64,000 nucleotides of DNA from Phenylobacterium sp. (GTDB taxonomy: Bacteria; Pseudomonadota; Alphaproteobacteria; Caulobacterales; Caulobacteraceae). Position 1 is the stretch's first letter. Each line of letters opens with the position of its first letter. Below, piece after piece: positions 36,157-46,784 of this stretch. The translations under genes and the position numbers were made by a program. Below the pieces are notes generated by a model that was given only the letters and a program-made list of their open reading frames with translations, did not search any database and was not told the DNA's origin. The stretch spans positions 62,001 to 126,000 of the forward strand of contig NZ_SCTC01000037.1 in the NCBI RefSeq assembly GCF_004299445.1, in the 5' to 3' direction.

Positions 36157-37380
36157 TTAGGCTCCGAGATCGGCCTGCGCCTTCGGCAGGACCACGGGCT
36201 TGGGCTCGGCCATCTCGGGCGTCGGATCGGGGATCACCGTCGTGGCCGTCACCGCCGGATTGGCCTTCTCCACCTGACCCGGGCCCGGCAGGCGCAGATT
36301 CAGCACCGGGCCGTCCAGCAGGCGGACCCGCACCGGCTCGGTCGTGCCGGGGAAGCTGGTGACCCCGTCCCACACGATCGGCGGGATGTCGGACTTGAGC
36401 ATCATCTTGATGAGCCCGCCGCCGGCGAACTTGGGATCGAAGCCGTTCTTGCCGATCCGGTTGTTCCGAACGACCACGTCGCGGGGCAGCGGGTTGTAGG
36501 ACTTGTCGTCGAAGCTCTGCGTGTAGCTGACCAGGATGACGCCGCTCGATGCGTTGCCGTCGATGTCGTTCTCGAACACGTGGACGTTGCGGTTCGCCAT
36601 GATCATCACGCCGGTGCCCATCGGCACGTTGGCGACGATGTTGCCCTTGGGGGCGAAGTTGGGCGTGTCGTTCTGGACGACCTTGTTGCGGAACAGGCGC
36701 GTCGAGTGGCCGCCCATCTGCGGCAGGTTGGGCAGGTCGAACACCAGGATGCCGCCGGTGTTGCGGGTGGCGACATTGTCGAACACGTCGGCGTTCATCG
36801 AGTTCTCGATCTCGATGCCGGCGACGTTGAACTCGGCGCGGCTGCGCTTGACGATGATGTTCCTGGACTGGCCCACATAGATCCCGGCGTCGGAGGCGCC
36901 GCGCACCACCACCCGGTCGACCAGAACGTTCGTGGAGGCGACCGGATAGACGCCGTAGGCCCCGTTGGTCTCCTTCGGCCCGCCGGTCCACTCGACCCGC
37001 AGGTTGATGAAGCTGATCTGGTCGGCGCCCTTGGATTTCACCCCGTCGCCCTTGGTGTCCTCGACGCCGAAGTCGCGGACCGTGACCTTGTCGGAGGTGA
37101 TGAGGAGGCCCTCACCCGCGCCCTTCTGGCCCTTGAACGACAGCACCGTGGCCTCGGGGCCCGCGCCCTTCACCGTCACGTTGTCCACGTCCAGCGACAG
37201 GCCGTCGGTCAGCTCGAAGCGACCGGCGCCCAGCGCCACCACATCGCCGGGCTTGGCGTCCAGCAGCGCGGTCTGGATGCGCTCCTGCGCGTCGGGCCCC
37301 GGCGCGACGGCGATCGTCTTGGCGTGGGCGGCGCCGGCCAGTGCGGTTGCAGCCAGCAGGGCGGTGGTGAAGCGGATCAT
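36157..37380 (-). CDS. parallel beta-helix domain-containing protein
   Basis: Start MIRFTTALLAATALAGAAHA; repeated VTVKGAGPEATVLSF / YVGQSRNIIVKRSRAEFNVAGIEIENSMNADVFDNVATRNTGGILVFDLP. Confidence 0.9.
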   Translation of the reverse strand: MIRFTTALLAATALAGAAHAKTIAVAPGPDAQERIQTALLDAKPGDVVALGAGRFELTDGLSLDVDNVTVKGAGPEATVLSFKGQKGAGEGLLITSDKVTVRDFGVEDTKGDGVKSKGADQISFINLRVEWTGGPKETNGAYGVYPVASTNVLVDRVVVRGASDAGIYVGQSRNIIVKRSRAEFNVAGIEIENSMNADVFDNVATRNTGGILVFDLPNLPQMGGHSTRLFRNKVVQNDTPNFAPKGNIVANVPMGTGVMIMANRNVHVFENDIDGNASSGVILVSYTQSFDDKSYNPLPRDVVVRNNRIGKNGFDPKFAGGGLIKMMLKSDIPPIVWDGVTSFPGTTEPVRVRLLDGPVLNLRLPGPGQVEKANPAVTATTVIPDPTPEMAEPKPVVLPKAQADLGA

Positions 37381-37468
37381 GACTTGGCCTCCCCGGCATC
37401 GTGACGTGCCGTTCAACTTTGAGGGTAGACGCTGTTCAGGGGGGGTCTGCAACCCCTAAGCTCCCCCG

Positions 37469-37897
37469 ATGAACGTCGAAACTCTGCGCATCGGGCCGGG
37501 CGACGCCGCAGTCCTGGAGCGGGTGGCCGAGGACGTCTTCGACGACGACATCGACCCGGCGAAACTCGCCGCCTATCTGGCCGCGCCCGGGCATATGATG
37601 ATCGTGGCCGTGTCGGACGGCGTGGTGGTGGGGCAGACCCGGGGCATGATCCAGTATCACCCCGACAAGCCCACCGAACTCTACATCGACAACCTGGGCG
37701 TAACGCCGGCCCGGCAGCGGGAGAGGATCGCCAGCCGCCTGCTGGACGAGCTGACCGCCTGGGGGCTGGAGCACGGGTGCGAGGGCGCCTGGGTGGCGAC
37801 CGAGATCGATAACGAACCGGCGCGCGCGCTCTACGGCCTGCGCGGCGCTGAGGGCGAGACCTTCGTCGGCTACTTCTACGCGTTCGACGACGACTAG
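37469..37897 (+). CDS. GNAT family N-acetyltransferase
   Basis: 142 aa; TELYIDNLGVTPARQRERIASRLLDELTAWG. Confidence 0.88.
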   Translation: MNVETLRIGPGDAAVLERVAEDVFDDDIDPAKLAAYLAAPGHMMIVAVSDGVVVGQTRGMIQYHPDKPTELYIDNLGVTPARQRERIASRLLDELTAWGLEHGCEGAWVATEIDNEPARALYGLRGAEGETFVGYFYAFDDD

Positions 37898-37989
37898 CGG
37901 CGGCTGTGGGCGCCAGGCCGCTCGCCCGTCCAGCGCTTGAACGCCCGGGAGAAGGCCGACGCGTCGGAGGCGATGAGCCCGGAGGTCAT
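37894..37989 (-). pseudogene. AraC-family regulator C-terminal HTH remnant
   Basis: Reverse strand reads MTSGLIASDASAFSRAFKRWTGERPGAHSRR*; AxFSRAFKRWTG is the second HTH of AraC family proteins; the rest of the gene is absent. Confidence 0.75.
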
Positions 37990-38066
37990 CGATCTGATTG
38001 CTGCGGTCATGGGCGCGGGAGGGGCCTCACACATACCCTGTGGCCTCCTGAAGTGAAGAGGCGCGA

Positions 38067-38903
38067 ATGGTGCAAGCCGCGACCGCCGGGCCGATTTTGC
38101 GCCCGGCGCCTGACAAGGTCCTGACCGTCACCGCCGGCGCCTGGCTGGCGACCGCGCTGATCGGCCAGTGGGCGTTCGTCACCTACATCCTGGCCAGCTA
38201 CGCCTGGCCGGCGGCCCAAGGAAATATCGCCGCCTGGGCCGACCGGGCGCTGAAGGGCTACGAACCGGGCGACACCGTGGGCAACCTGGTCTTCGGCGCC
38301 CATGTGATGATGGCCGCGGTGATGAGCTTCGGCGGCGCGCTGCAGTTGGTCCCGCAGATCCGGGCGCGGGCGCGCGGGTTCCACCGCTGGAACGGCCGCG
38401 TCTTCCTGGCCACGGCCTTCGCGATCAGCCTGGGCGGGCTCTACCTGGTCTGGGTGCGCCACGCGACCACCACCCTGGTGGGCGAGATCGCGATCACCCT
38501 CAACGCCCTGCTGATCTTCGGCTTCGGCGCGATGGCTTGGAAGACCGCTGTGGCGCGGGACATCGCGGCGCACCGGCGCTGGGCGATGCGCACCTTCATG
38601 GTCGCCAACGGCGTCTGGTTCATGCGCCTGGGCTACATGGCCTGGACGATCCTGAATCAGGGGCCGGTCGGCATGGGTGACAACCTCGAGGGCCCGTTCG
38701 ACGTCTTCCTGAGCTTCGCCGCCTACCTTGTGCCGCTGGCGGGCGTAGAGGCCTACCTGCGGATCCGCGACGGCGCGGGGCCGACCGGCAAGGCGGTTGC
38801 GGCCGGCGTTCTGATGGTGCTCACCGCGATCACCGCAGTGGGTGTTTTCGGGGCGGCGGCCTTCATGTGGGGCCCTCGGATCGTCCAGGCCCTGGCCGCC
38901 TAG
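38067..38903 (+). CDS. DUF2306 domain-containing membrane protein
   Basis: Multi-TM; HRWNGRVFLATAFAISLGGLYLVW...AHRRWAMRTFMVANGVWFMRLGYM. Confidence 0.85.
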   Translation: MVQAATAGPILRPAPDKVLTVTAGAWLATALIGQWAFVTYILASYAWPAAQGNIAAWADRALKGYEPGDTVGNLVFGAHVMMAAVMSFGGALQLVPQIRARARGFHRWNGRVFLATAFAISLGGLYLVWVRHATTTLVGEIAITLNALLIFGFGAMAWKTAVARDIAAHRRWAMRTFMVANGVWFMRLGYMAWTILNQGPVGMGDNLEGPFDVFLSFAAYLVPLAGVEAYLRIRDGAGPTGKAVAAGVLMVLTAITAVGVFGAAAFMWGPRIVQALAA

Positions 38904-38907
38904 GCCG

Positions 38908-39921
38908 TCAGGACCCCTTGGCGACGTAGGCGTCGATGTCGGCCAGGTGGCGGGCGATGGTCTGCGGCGGCAGGAACGAGCCGGTGAAGCTGTTCTTCGC
39001 CAGGGTGACCAGTTCGTCCTTCGTCAGGCCTAGGGCGTCGGAGGTCTGGGTCCAGTTTGCGCCGAGGTAGCCGCCGAAATAGGCCGGGTCGTCCGAGTTC
39101 AGCGTCGCCTTCAGGCCCAGGCCCAGCATCTTCTTGAGCGGGTGCGCCTTCAGATCGTGGACGACGCAGAGCTTGAGGTTCGAGAGCGGACAGACGGTCA
39201 GCGTCATGCCCTCCGCGACAAGGCGCTTCACGAGGGCGGCGTCTTCCAGCGCCCGGTTGCCGTGGTCGATCCGGTCGACGCCCAGGAGATCCAGGGCTTC
39301 CCAGACGTACGCGGGCGGGCCCTCCTCGCCGGCGTGGGCCACCAGCTTCAGGCCGCGCTCGCGCGAGGCCTTGAACACCCGGGCGAACTTCGACGGCGGA
39401 TGGCCGACTTCGGACGAATCCAGGCCCACGCCCATGATCCTGTCGAGATAGGGTTCGGCATCCTTCAGCGTGGCGAACGCGGCGTCCTCGTCCAGGTGCC
39501 GCAGGTAGCAGAGGATCAGGCTGGACGTGACGCCCAGGCTGGTCTCGGCCTCCTTCATCCCGGCCAGCAGCCCCTCGATCACCACCCTGAACGGCACGCC
39601 GCGGTCGGTGTGGGTCTGGGGGTCGAAGAACAGCTCGACGTGCTTGCAGCCGTCGGCCGCCACGCGCCGGAAGTAGGCCAGCGCCAGATCCTTGAAGTCG
39701 TCCTCCGTGATGAGCACGCCCGCGCCCTGGTAGTAGATGTCGAGGAAGTCCTGCAGGTTCGAGAAGGCGTAGGCGGCGCGCACGTCTTCCACCGACTTGA
39801 AGGGCAGTGCGATCCCGTTCCGTTTGCCCAGTTCGAACATCAGCTCGGGCTCGAGGCTGCCCTCGATATGCAGGTGCAGTTCGGCCTTGGGCAGGCCGCG
39901 GATGAAGTCGGCGGTGGTCAT
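38908..39921 (-). CDS. add: adenosine deaminase
   Basis: FIRGLPKAELHLHIEGSLEPELMFEL; LKLVAHAGEEGPPAYVWEALDLLGVDRIDHG; TLNSDDPAYFGGYLGANW. Confidence 0.95.
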   Translation of the reverse strand: MTTADFIRGLPKAELHLHIEGSLEPELMFELGKRNGIALPFKSVEDVRAAYAFSNLQDFLDIYYQGAGVLITEDDFKDLALAYFRRVAADGCKHVELFFDPQTHTDRGVPFRVVIEGLLAGMKEAETSLGVTSSLILCYLRHLDEDAAFATLKDAEPYLDRIMGVGLDSSEVGHPPSKFARVFKASRERGLKLVAHAGEEGPPAYVWEALDLLGVDRIDHGNRALEDAALVKRLVAEGMTLTVCPLSNLKLCVVHDLKAHPLKKMLGLGLKATLNSDDPAYFGGYLGANWTQTSDALGLTKDELVTLAKNSFTGSFLPPQTIARHLADIDAYVAKGS

Positions 39922-39968
39922 GCGCCCACCTCACCGCGAAATGGCGGAGGGTCAAGGCGCAGCGCGCC

Positions 39969-40649
39969 TCAGGGTTTGCGGAAGCGCAACGCGAACTGGT
40001 CGGTCCGGCCGCGGATGGACGGGTCGAAGACGCTGGCGCTCCGAGGATCGGTGGGGTTGGCCAGGACGTCGCTCGCGGCCTCGAACACGAACCCCGCGGC
40101 CTCGACCTCGCGGCGGACCTGGGCCGGGTCGATGCGATGGAGCTGGTCGGGCTGGTCGCCCCGATGGTCGACGATCACATAGCGGCCACCCCGTTTCAGC
40201 GCCCTGAACACCGCCGCGTTGAACGCCGCCGGCGCGCCGGCCACGGCGTATCGGGTGTGCAGGTCGTGGTAGTTCTGCGCCGTGAACACCAGGTCCAACG
40301 GCTCGGGCGCGGCGAACGCTGTCGTGGCGCCCGTGAGGACCGTCACGTTCCTGAGCGGCGCGGCCGCCGCGTTGGCCCGGGCGTCGGTGAGATGGCCGGG
40401 CAGCAGCTTGACGATTTCGTCCGGCGGATAGGTGTAGACGCGGCCCTTCGCCCCCACGGCTGGCGACAGCACGCGGGTGAAGTAGCCGCCGCCGGGCGTG
40501 TATTCGGCCACCTTCCAGCCGGGCCGCACCTGGGCGAACGCCACCACCTCGGCGGGCCTGCGCATGGCGTCGCGCGCGCGGTCGGCGTCGGTTCGCCCCG
40601 GCGCGGTCAGCACCGCGGCGAGACCAGCAAGCAGGATCAGCACATTCAT
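39969..40649 (-). CDS. class I SAM-dependent methyltransferase-like protein with N-terminal signal peptide
   Basis: Start MNVLILLAGLAAVLTAPGRTDADRARDAMRRPAEVVAFAQVRPGWKVAEYTPGGGYFTRVL. Confidence 0.82.
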   Translation of the reverse strand: MNVLILLAGLAAVLTAPGRTDADRARDAMRRPAEVVAFAQVRPGWKVAEYTPGGGYFTRVLSPAVGAKGRVYTYPPDEIVKLLPGHLTDARANAAAAPLRNVTVLTGATTAFAAPEPLDLVFTAQNYHDLHTRYAVAGAPAAFNAAVFRALKRGGRYVIVDHRGDQPDQLHRIDPAQVRREVEAAGFVFEAASDVLANPTDPRSASVFDPSIRGRTDQFALRFRKP

Positions 40650-40744
40650 CGGTCGTCCTCCTGCGCACGAGACGCCTGAACCTAGCCGCATTCGACAGGC
40701 TTGCGAGCGGCGCGGGCTCGTCTAGGGTCTGCCGCAACTGGGGA

Positions 40745-41383
40745 GTGTGCGTGCAGGGGGATAGCGTTGCGGTAGGGGGTGGCCCGGCGGCTGAGGCGAA
40801 GTTCGCCGCAGCCCATAAGGCGCTCCTGAACACGCCCGGCGTCCAGTTCGACTTCGCGGCGACGCCGGATCAGACGCCGCCCGACTGGCTGGAGCCGCTG
40901 ATACAGTTCATCGCCGCGATCGCTCCGGTGTTGCAGGTGCTGTTCTGGGGCGGCCTGGCGGTCGGCGCGCTGCTGATCATCTATTTCGTCGTCCGCGAGA
41001 TCGCGCCCGAGAGCTGGTTCCGGGGCAAGAAGACCGTGGTGCCGATCACCGATTGGCGGCCTGACGCGGGCAGGGCCCAGGCGCTGCTGGAAGACGCCGA
41101 CCGGCTGGCCGCGGACGGGCGGTTCGACGAGGCGATCCACATCCTCCTGTTCCGGTCGATCGACGACCTGGTGACGCGCCGGCCGGGCGTGGTGCAGCCG
41201 GCCCTGACCAGCCGCGACATCGCCACCCTCAAGGTGCTGCCCGAGGACGCCCGCGCCGCTTTCGCCCGGCTGGCCCAGGCGGTCGAGCGAACGTTCTTCG
41301 GCGGGCGGCCCGCGGACGCCGACGCCTTCTCGGTTGCGCGCGCGGACTACCAGGCCTTCGCCTTTGCCGAGGGCTGGCGATGA
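40745..41383 (+). CDS. DUF4129 domain-containing membrane protein
   Basis: One TM; C-terminal LLFRSIDDLVTRRPGVVQPALTSRDIATLKVLPEDARAAFARLAQAVERTFFGG; first gene of MoxR operon. Confidence 0.8.
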   Translation: MCVQGDSVAVGGGPAAEAKFAAAHKALLNTPGVQFDFAATPDQTPPDWLEPLIQFIAAIAPVLQVLFWGGLAVGALLIIYFVVREIAPESWFRGKKTVVPITDWRPDAGRAQALLEDADRLAADGRFDEAIHILLFRSIDDLVTRRPGVVQPALTSRDIATLKVLPEDARAAFARLAQAVERTFFGGRPADADAFSVARADYQAFAFAEGWR

Positions 41384-42586
41384 GCGCCGTCGCCGACCAG
41401 CCGGCTCCGGGCCCCGCGTTCTCGCCCAAGGTGATCATCGCCCTGGTGCTGGTGGGCCTGGTGGCGATGGCGGGCCTGGCGGTGCTGTCGGCCTTCGCGC
41501 CCGACCTGCGCTCCGGCAACGATGGCCGCGCGCACGCGCTGTCGAAATCGGCCATCGGCTTTGCCGGAGCGCCCATTCTGCTGAAGGCTCTTGGCGCGCC
41601 GGCGGTGGTCAGCCGCATCCGGCCCACGCGGCCCCAGGAGGCGGTCGTGGTGCTGACGCCCGACGCCAGCCTGAGCCCCGAAGAACTGCAGGCCTATCCG
41701 AAGGGGCCGCTCACCCTGATCGTGCTGCCCAAGTGGGTCGCGGCGCCCGACCCGATCCGCAAGGGCTTCGTGCGCAAGGTGACCACCATCGTGGACGGCG
41801 ACGGGTTCGAGCCGATGCTCGGGGCCTACGCCAAGACGACCCGCATCGCCCATCCAAAGGGCGTCTACCGCTGGACGCTGCGCGGCGAAGGGCCGTTCGC
41901 GGGGCAGACCCTGCCGCTCGGGCCCATCGACCGGCTCCAGACGCTCTCGGGCGAGGGCTGGGCGCCGGCCCTGGTGGACGGGCAGGGGCGCATGGTCCTG
42001 GCCTATTCCCGCAAGACCCCCAGCATCTGGGTGCTGGCCGACCCCGACCTGATCAACAACCACGGCCTGTCCAGCCGCGACACGGCCCGCGCCGCCGCCG
42101 CGATCTTCGAGACCGCGCGGCAAGGCGAGCGGCCGATCACCTTCGACGTCACCCTGAACGGCTACGAGCGGAGCCGCGGCATCTGGCGCACCATGCTGGA
42201 GCCGCCATGGCTGGCGGCCACCCTGATCGGCGCGGCGGCGGGCCTGCTGATGGGCGTCCACGCCCTGGCCCGCTTCGGCCAGCCGCGGCGGCGCGAGCGC
42301 GCCTTCGCGCTGGGCGCCCGGGCGCTGGTGGACAATTCGGCCGACCTGGTGCGGATGGCCCGGCGCGAGCACGAGCTGGCTCCGGCCTATGCCGCCCTGA
42401 TCCGCGGCCTCGTTACGCGCGCCGGCGGCGGGCATGCGGCCGACGAGCACTGGCTGGAACATCTGGCGGAACGCCGCGGGGCGACCTCGCCCGGCGAGTT
42501 GGCCGCCGAGGCCGATAAGGCCAAGACCCGCGACGACCTGCTGGCCGTCGCGCGCAAACTGTACGACTGGCGAGGGGAGATGACGC

Positions 42587-42600
<14 letters not shown>
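41380..42600 (+). CDS. DUF4350 domain-containing protein
   Basis: ATGA overlap with DUF4129 gene; [71 protein letters not shown]. Confidence 0.8.
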
Positions 42601-43543
<943 letters not shown>

Positions 43544-43551
43544 CGGCCGCT

Positions 43552-44865
43552 TTGCGACTCTACCCCACCCGCCGCGCGATCGCGCTGATGGCCGCAGGGG
43601 CCGCTCCGGCCCTGGGCGTCGCTCTGGTCGCGCCCGGCCTGTGGACCGCGGCGGCGGCGTGGATCGTGCTGGCCATCGGTCTGATGCTGGCGGACGCCCT
43701 GCTGGCGGTCTCACCGCGCGGGCTGGATCTGGCCATGGCCGCGCCGCGCGTGGTGGGGGTCGGACGGCCCGAGACAGCGCGACTCACCGCCGCCTTCGCC
43801 AAGGGCGGCCCGCGCGAGATCGAGCTGGCGGTGGGCGTCAACGCCCGTCTGACCGCGGTTCCCGACCGCCAGGTCGTGCGCACCCATGAGGGCCGCGCCG
43901 AGGCCGATGTGCGGCTGGACCCCTTGCGCCGGGGCGAGGGCCTGATCGAGGGATTGTGGGCGCGGTGGCGCGGGCCTCTGGGCCTGGTCTGGCTGCAACG
44001 GCATGAGCCGGCGCTTCCGCCATTGGCGATCACGCCCGACGTGGCCGGCGTCAAGGAGCAGGCCCTGCGCCTTTTCGCCCGCGATGCGCCGCTTGGCGCC
44101 AAGCCGCTGACCGACGCCGGCGAGGGCTCGGACTTCCATGCGCTGAAGGAGTTCCAGACCGGCATGGACCTGGGCGACATCGACTGGAAGCAGTCGGCCC
44201 GGCACGCCAAGCTGATCGGGCGCGAGTACCGCACCGAGCGCAACCACCATATCCTGCTGGCGCTGGACACCGGCCGGCTGATGAGCGCGCCCGCGGCCGG
44301 GCTGCCGCGCATCGACCGGGCGATCAACGCGGCCCTGTTGCTGGCCTTCGTCAGTCTGCGGATGGGCGACCGCGTGGGCCTATTCGCCTTCGACTCGCGG
44401 CCGCGCCTGGCCAGCGGTCTGGCCTCGGGCCCGGCGGCCTTCCCGCTGCTGCAGCGGATGTGCGCCCAGATCGACTATTCCGCGGAAGAGACCAACTTCA
44501 CCCTGGGTCTCACGGCTCTGGCCGGCCGTCTGGATCGCCGCGCGATGGTGGTCGTCTTCACCGATTTCGCCGACGCCACGTCGGCCGAGCTGATGGTCGA
44601 AAACGTGGCCCGCCTGATGCGCACGCACCTGGTGCTGTTCGTGGTGTTCCGCGACGAGGAGCTCGACAGCCTCGTCAGCCGCGCGCCGGAGACGCCCGAC
44701 GACGTCTCCCGCGCCGTGATCGCCGAGCGGCTGGTCAGGCAGCGCGAAGGCGTAATCGGTCGCCTGAAACGCCTGGGCGCCCAGATCGTCGACGCGCCCG
44801 CCGATGGCCTGGGTCCGGCGCTGCTGAACGGCTACCTGGATGTGAAGCGGCGGGGACTGGTCTGA
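43552..44865 (+). CDS. DUF58 domain-containing protein; TTG 43552 or later start
   Basis: DFHALKEFQTGMDLGDIDWKQSARHAKLIGREYRTERNHHILLALDTGRLM. Confidence 0.94.
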   Translation: MRLYPTRRAIALMAAGAAPALGVALVAPGLWTAAAAWIVLAIGLMLADALLAVSPRGLDLAMAAPRVVGVGRPETARLTAAFAKGGPREIELAVGVNARLTAVPDRQVVRTHEGRAEADVRLDPLRRGEGLIEGLWARWRGPLGLVWLQRHEPALPPLAITPDVAGVKEQALRLFARDAPLGAKPLTDAGEGSDFHALKEFQTGMDLGDIDWKQSARHAKLIGREYRTERNHHILLALDTGRLMSAPAAGLPRIDRAINAALLLAFVSLRMGDRVGLFAFDSRPRLASGLASGPAAFPLLQRMCAQIDYSAEETNFTLGLTALAGRLDRRAMVVVFTDFADATSAELMVENVARLMRTHLVLFVVFRDEELDSLVSRAPETPDDVSRAVIAERLVRQREGVIGRLKRLGAQIVDAPADGLGPALLNGYLDVKRRGLV

Positions 44866-45863
44866 TGGCCGAACTGCAGCTCAAGAGCTGGCGCTTCCGC
44901 GCCGAGCGGGAACAGGACTGGCGACGCCTCGAGACCCTGCTCAACAAGGCCGAGACGCAGGGCGTCGAGCGGCTCAAGCGCGACGAGCTCCTGGAACTTC
45001 CGCTGCTCTATCGCCAGGCGCTGTCTTCGCTGTCGGTGGCCCGTTCGATCTCGCTGGACCAGAGCCTGACGGCCTATCTCGAGACCCTTTGCACCCGGGC
45101 CTACTTCTTCGTCTACGGCGCGCGGACGCGGTGGCCGCAGCGGGTGGCGCGGTTCTTCGTTCGCGACTGGCCGGCCTCGATACAGGCGCTCTGGCGCGAG
45201 ACGGTGGTGTCGTTCCTGCTGATGGCGGTCGGGACCGTGGCGGCCTACGTGCTGGTGCTGCGCGACGCCGGCTGGTTCTTCAGCTTCGTGGATCCCGAGC
45301 TGGCCGGGGGGCGCGATCCGATGGCGACGACCGCGTCGCTGCGCGAGACCCTGTACGACAAGCCCGATGCGGCCGACGGCCTGGGCGCCTTCGCCACCTT
45401 CCTCTTCACCCACAACGCCCAGGTGGCGCTGTTCGCCTTCGCGCTGGGTTTCCTGCTCTGCCTGCCGACCGCGGCGCTGATGCTGATGACCGGCGGGATG
45501 CTCGGGGCGTTCGTGGCCCTGTTCGCCTCGCGCGGGCTGGTGGCAGAGGAGATCGGCTGGCTGATGATCCACGGCACGACCGAGCTGTTCGCCATCGTGA
45601 TCGCCGGCGCCGCCGGGTTCTCGATCGGGTGGGCGGTGGCCTTCCCGGGTGCGCGCAGCCGGGTCGACGCCGCCGCGGAAGCGGGCCGCCGGGCCGCCAC
45701 CGCCATGGCTGGCGTGGTCTGCATGCTGGCGGTAGCCGGCGTCCTGGAAGGCTTCGCCCGCCAGCTCGTCACCAACGACATCGCCCGCTATGCGATCGCC
45801 GGCGTCATGCTGGCGGGCTGGCTGGCCTATTTCTACTGGCCCCGCACCAAGGTCCCGGCATGA
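44865..45863 (+). CDS. stage II sporulation protein M (SpoIIM) family membrane protein
   Basis: TGATG overlap with DUF58 gene; FLFTHNAQVALFAFALGFLLCLPTAALMLMTGGMLGAFVALFASRGL...MIHGTTELFAIVIAGAAGF. Confidence 0.93.
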   Translation: MAELQLKSWRFRAEREQDWRRLETLLNKAETQGVERLKRDELLELPLLYRQALSSLSVARSISLDQSLTAYLETLCTRAYFFVYGARTRWPQRVARFFVRDWPASIQALWRETVVSFLLMAVGTVAAYVLVLRDAGWFFSFVDPELAGGRDPMATTASLRETLYDKPDAADGLGAFATFLFTHNAQVALFAFALGFLLCLPTAALMLMTGGMLGAFVALFASRGLVAEEIGWLMIHGTTELFAIVIAGAAGFSIGWAVAFPGARSRVDAAAEAGRRAATAMAGVVCMLAVAGVLEGFARQLVTNDIARYAIAGVMLAGWLAYFYWPRTKVPA

Positions 45864-46771
45864 CGGCGGTCGGAAAGCCCCTGCAGGCCGCCAAGCCGGC
45901 GAAGGCCAGGAAGCCGCCGCGCGAGCCCTTCGACGGCTGGCGCGAGCTGGTGACGCCGGAAGGGGTGGACCTGCGGCTGCGGGTGGGAACGTACGCCGAG
46001 CGTGGGTTGGCCCTGCTCCTCGACTTCCTGATCATCACCGGCGTGCTGGGCGTGCTTACGATCGTCCTGCTGATCGTGGCCTTCGCGACGCGCGTCACCT
46101 GGATGAACGAGGTCGTGGCGATCGTCTGGCTCCTGGGCATGTTCCTGGGCCGCAACTTCTACTTCTTCTGGTTCGAGGCCCGGCAGCGGGCGGCGACGCC
46201 GGGCAAGCGGGCCATGGGCCTGCGGGTGATCACCGCCGACGGCGGGGCGCTGACCGCCGACGCCGTGTTCGCGCGCAACGCCATGCGCGAGGTCGAGGTG
46301 TTCCTGCCGCTGACCTTCTTCCTGGCCCAGGGCGAGGGGGTGGACGCGGCGCTGGTCGGACTGGGCGCGATCTGGGGCGGCGTGCTGGTGCTGTTCCCGC
46401 TGTTCAACCGCGACCGTCGCCGGCTGGGCGACCTGGCCGCCGGCACGATGGTGGTGAAGCAGCCGAAGGTCCGCCTGCAGTCCGACCTCGCCGACACCGA
46501 GCGCACCGCCTCCAGCGGCATCGCCTTCACCGGGCCCCAGCTCGACGCCTATGGCATCAAGGAGCTGCACGTCCTGGAGGATGTGATCCGCGTGGGCGAT
46601 CGCAAGGCGATGACCGAGGTGGCCGCGCGCATCCGCGCCAAGATCGGTTGGGACGGCGGCGACATCGCCGACCGGACCTTCCTCAACGCCTATTACGCCG
46701 CCCTGCGCGCGCGCCTGGAGAGCCGCCTGCTGTTCGGCCGCCGCCGTAAGGACAAGTTCGACGTCGACTAA
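45860..46771 (+). CDS. RDD family membrane protein with about 100-aa C-terminal extension
   Basis: GLALLLDFLIITGVLGVL; RQRAATPGKRAMGLRVITADGG; RRLGDLAAGTMVVKQP. Confidence 0.92.
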   Translation: MTAVGKPLQAAKPAKARKPPREPFDGWRELVTPEGVDLRLRVGTYAERGLALLLDFLIITGVLGVLTIVLLIVAFATRVTWMNEVVAIVWLLGMFLGRNFYFFWFEARQRAATPGKRAMGLRVITADGGALTADAVFARNAMREVEVFLPLTFFLAQGEGVDAALVGLGAIWGGVLVLFPLFNRDRRRLGDLAAGTMVVKQPKVRLQSDLADTERTASSGIAFTGPQLDAYGIKELHVLEDVIRVGDRKAMTEVAARIRAKIGWDGGDIADRTFLNAYYAALRARLESRLLFGRRRKDKFDVD

Positions 46772-46784
46772 CGGGACGTTGCGG

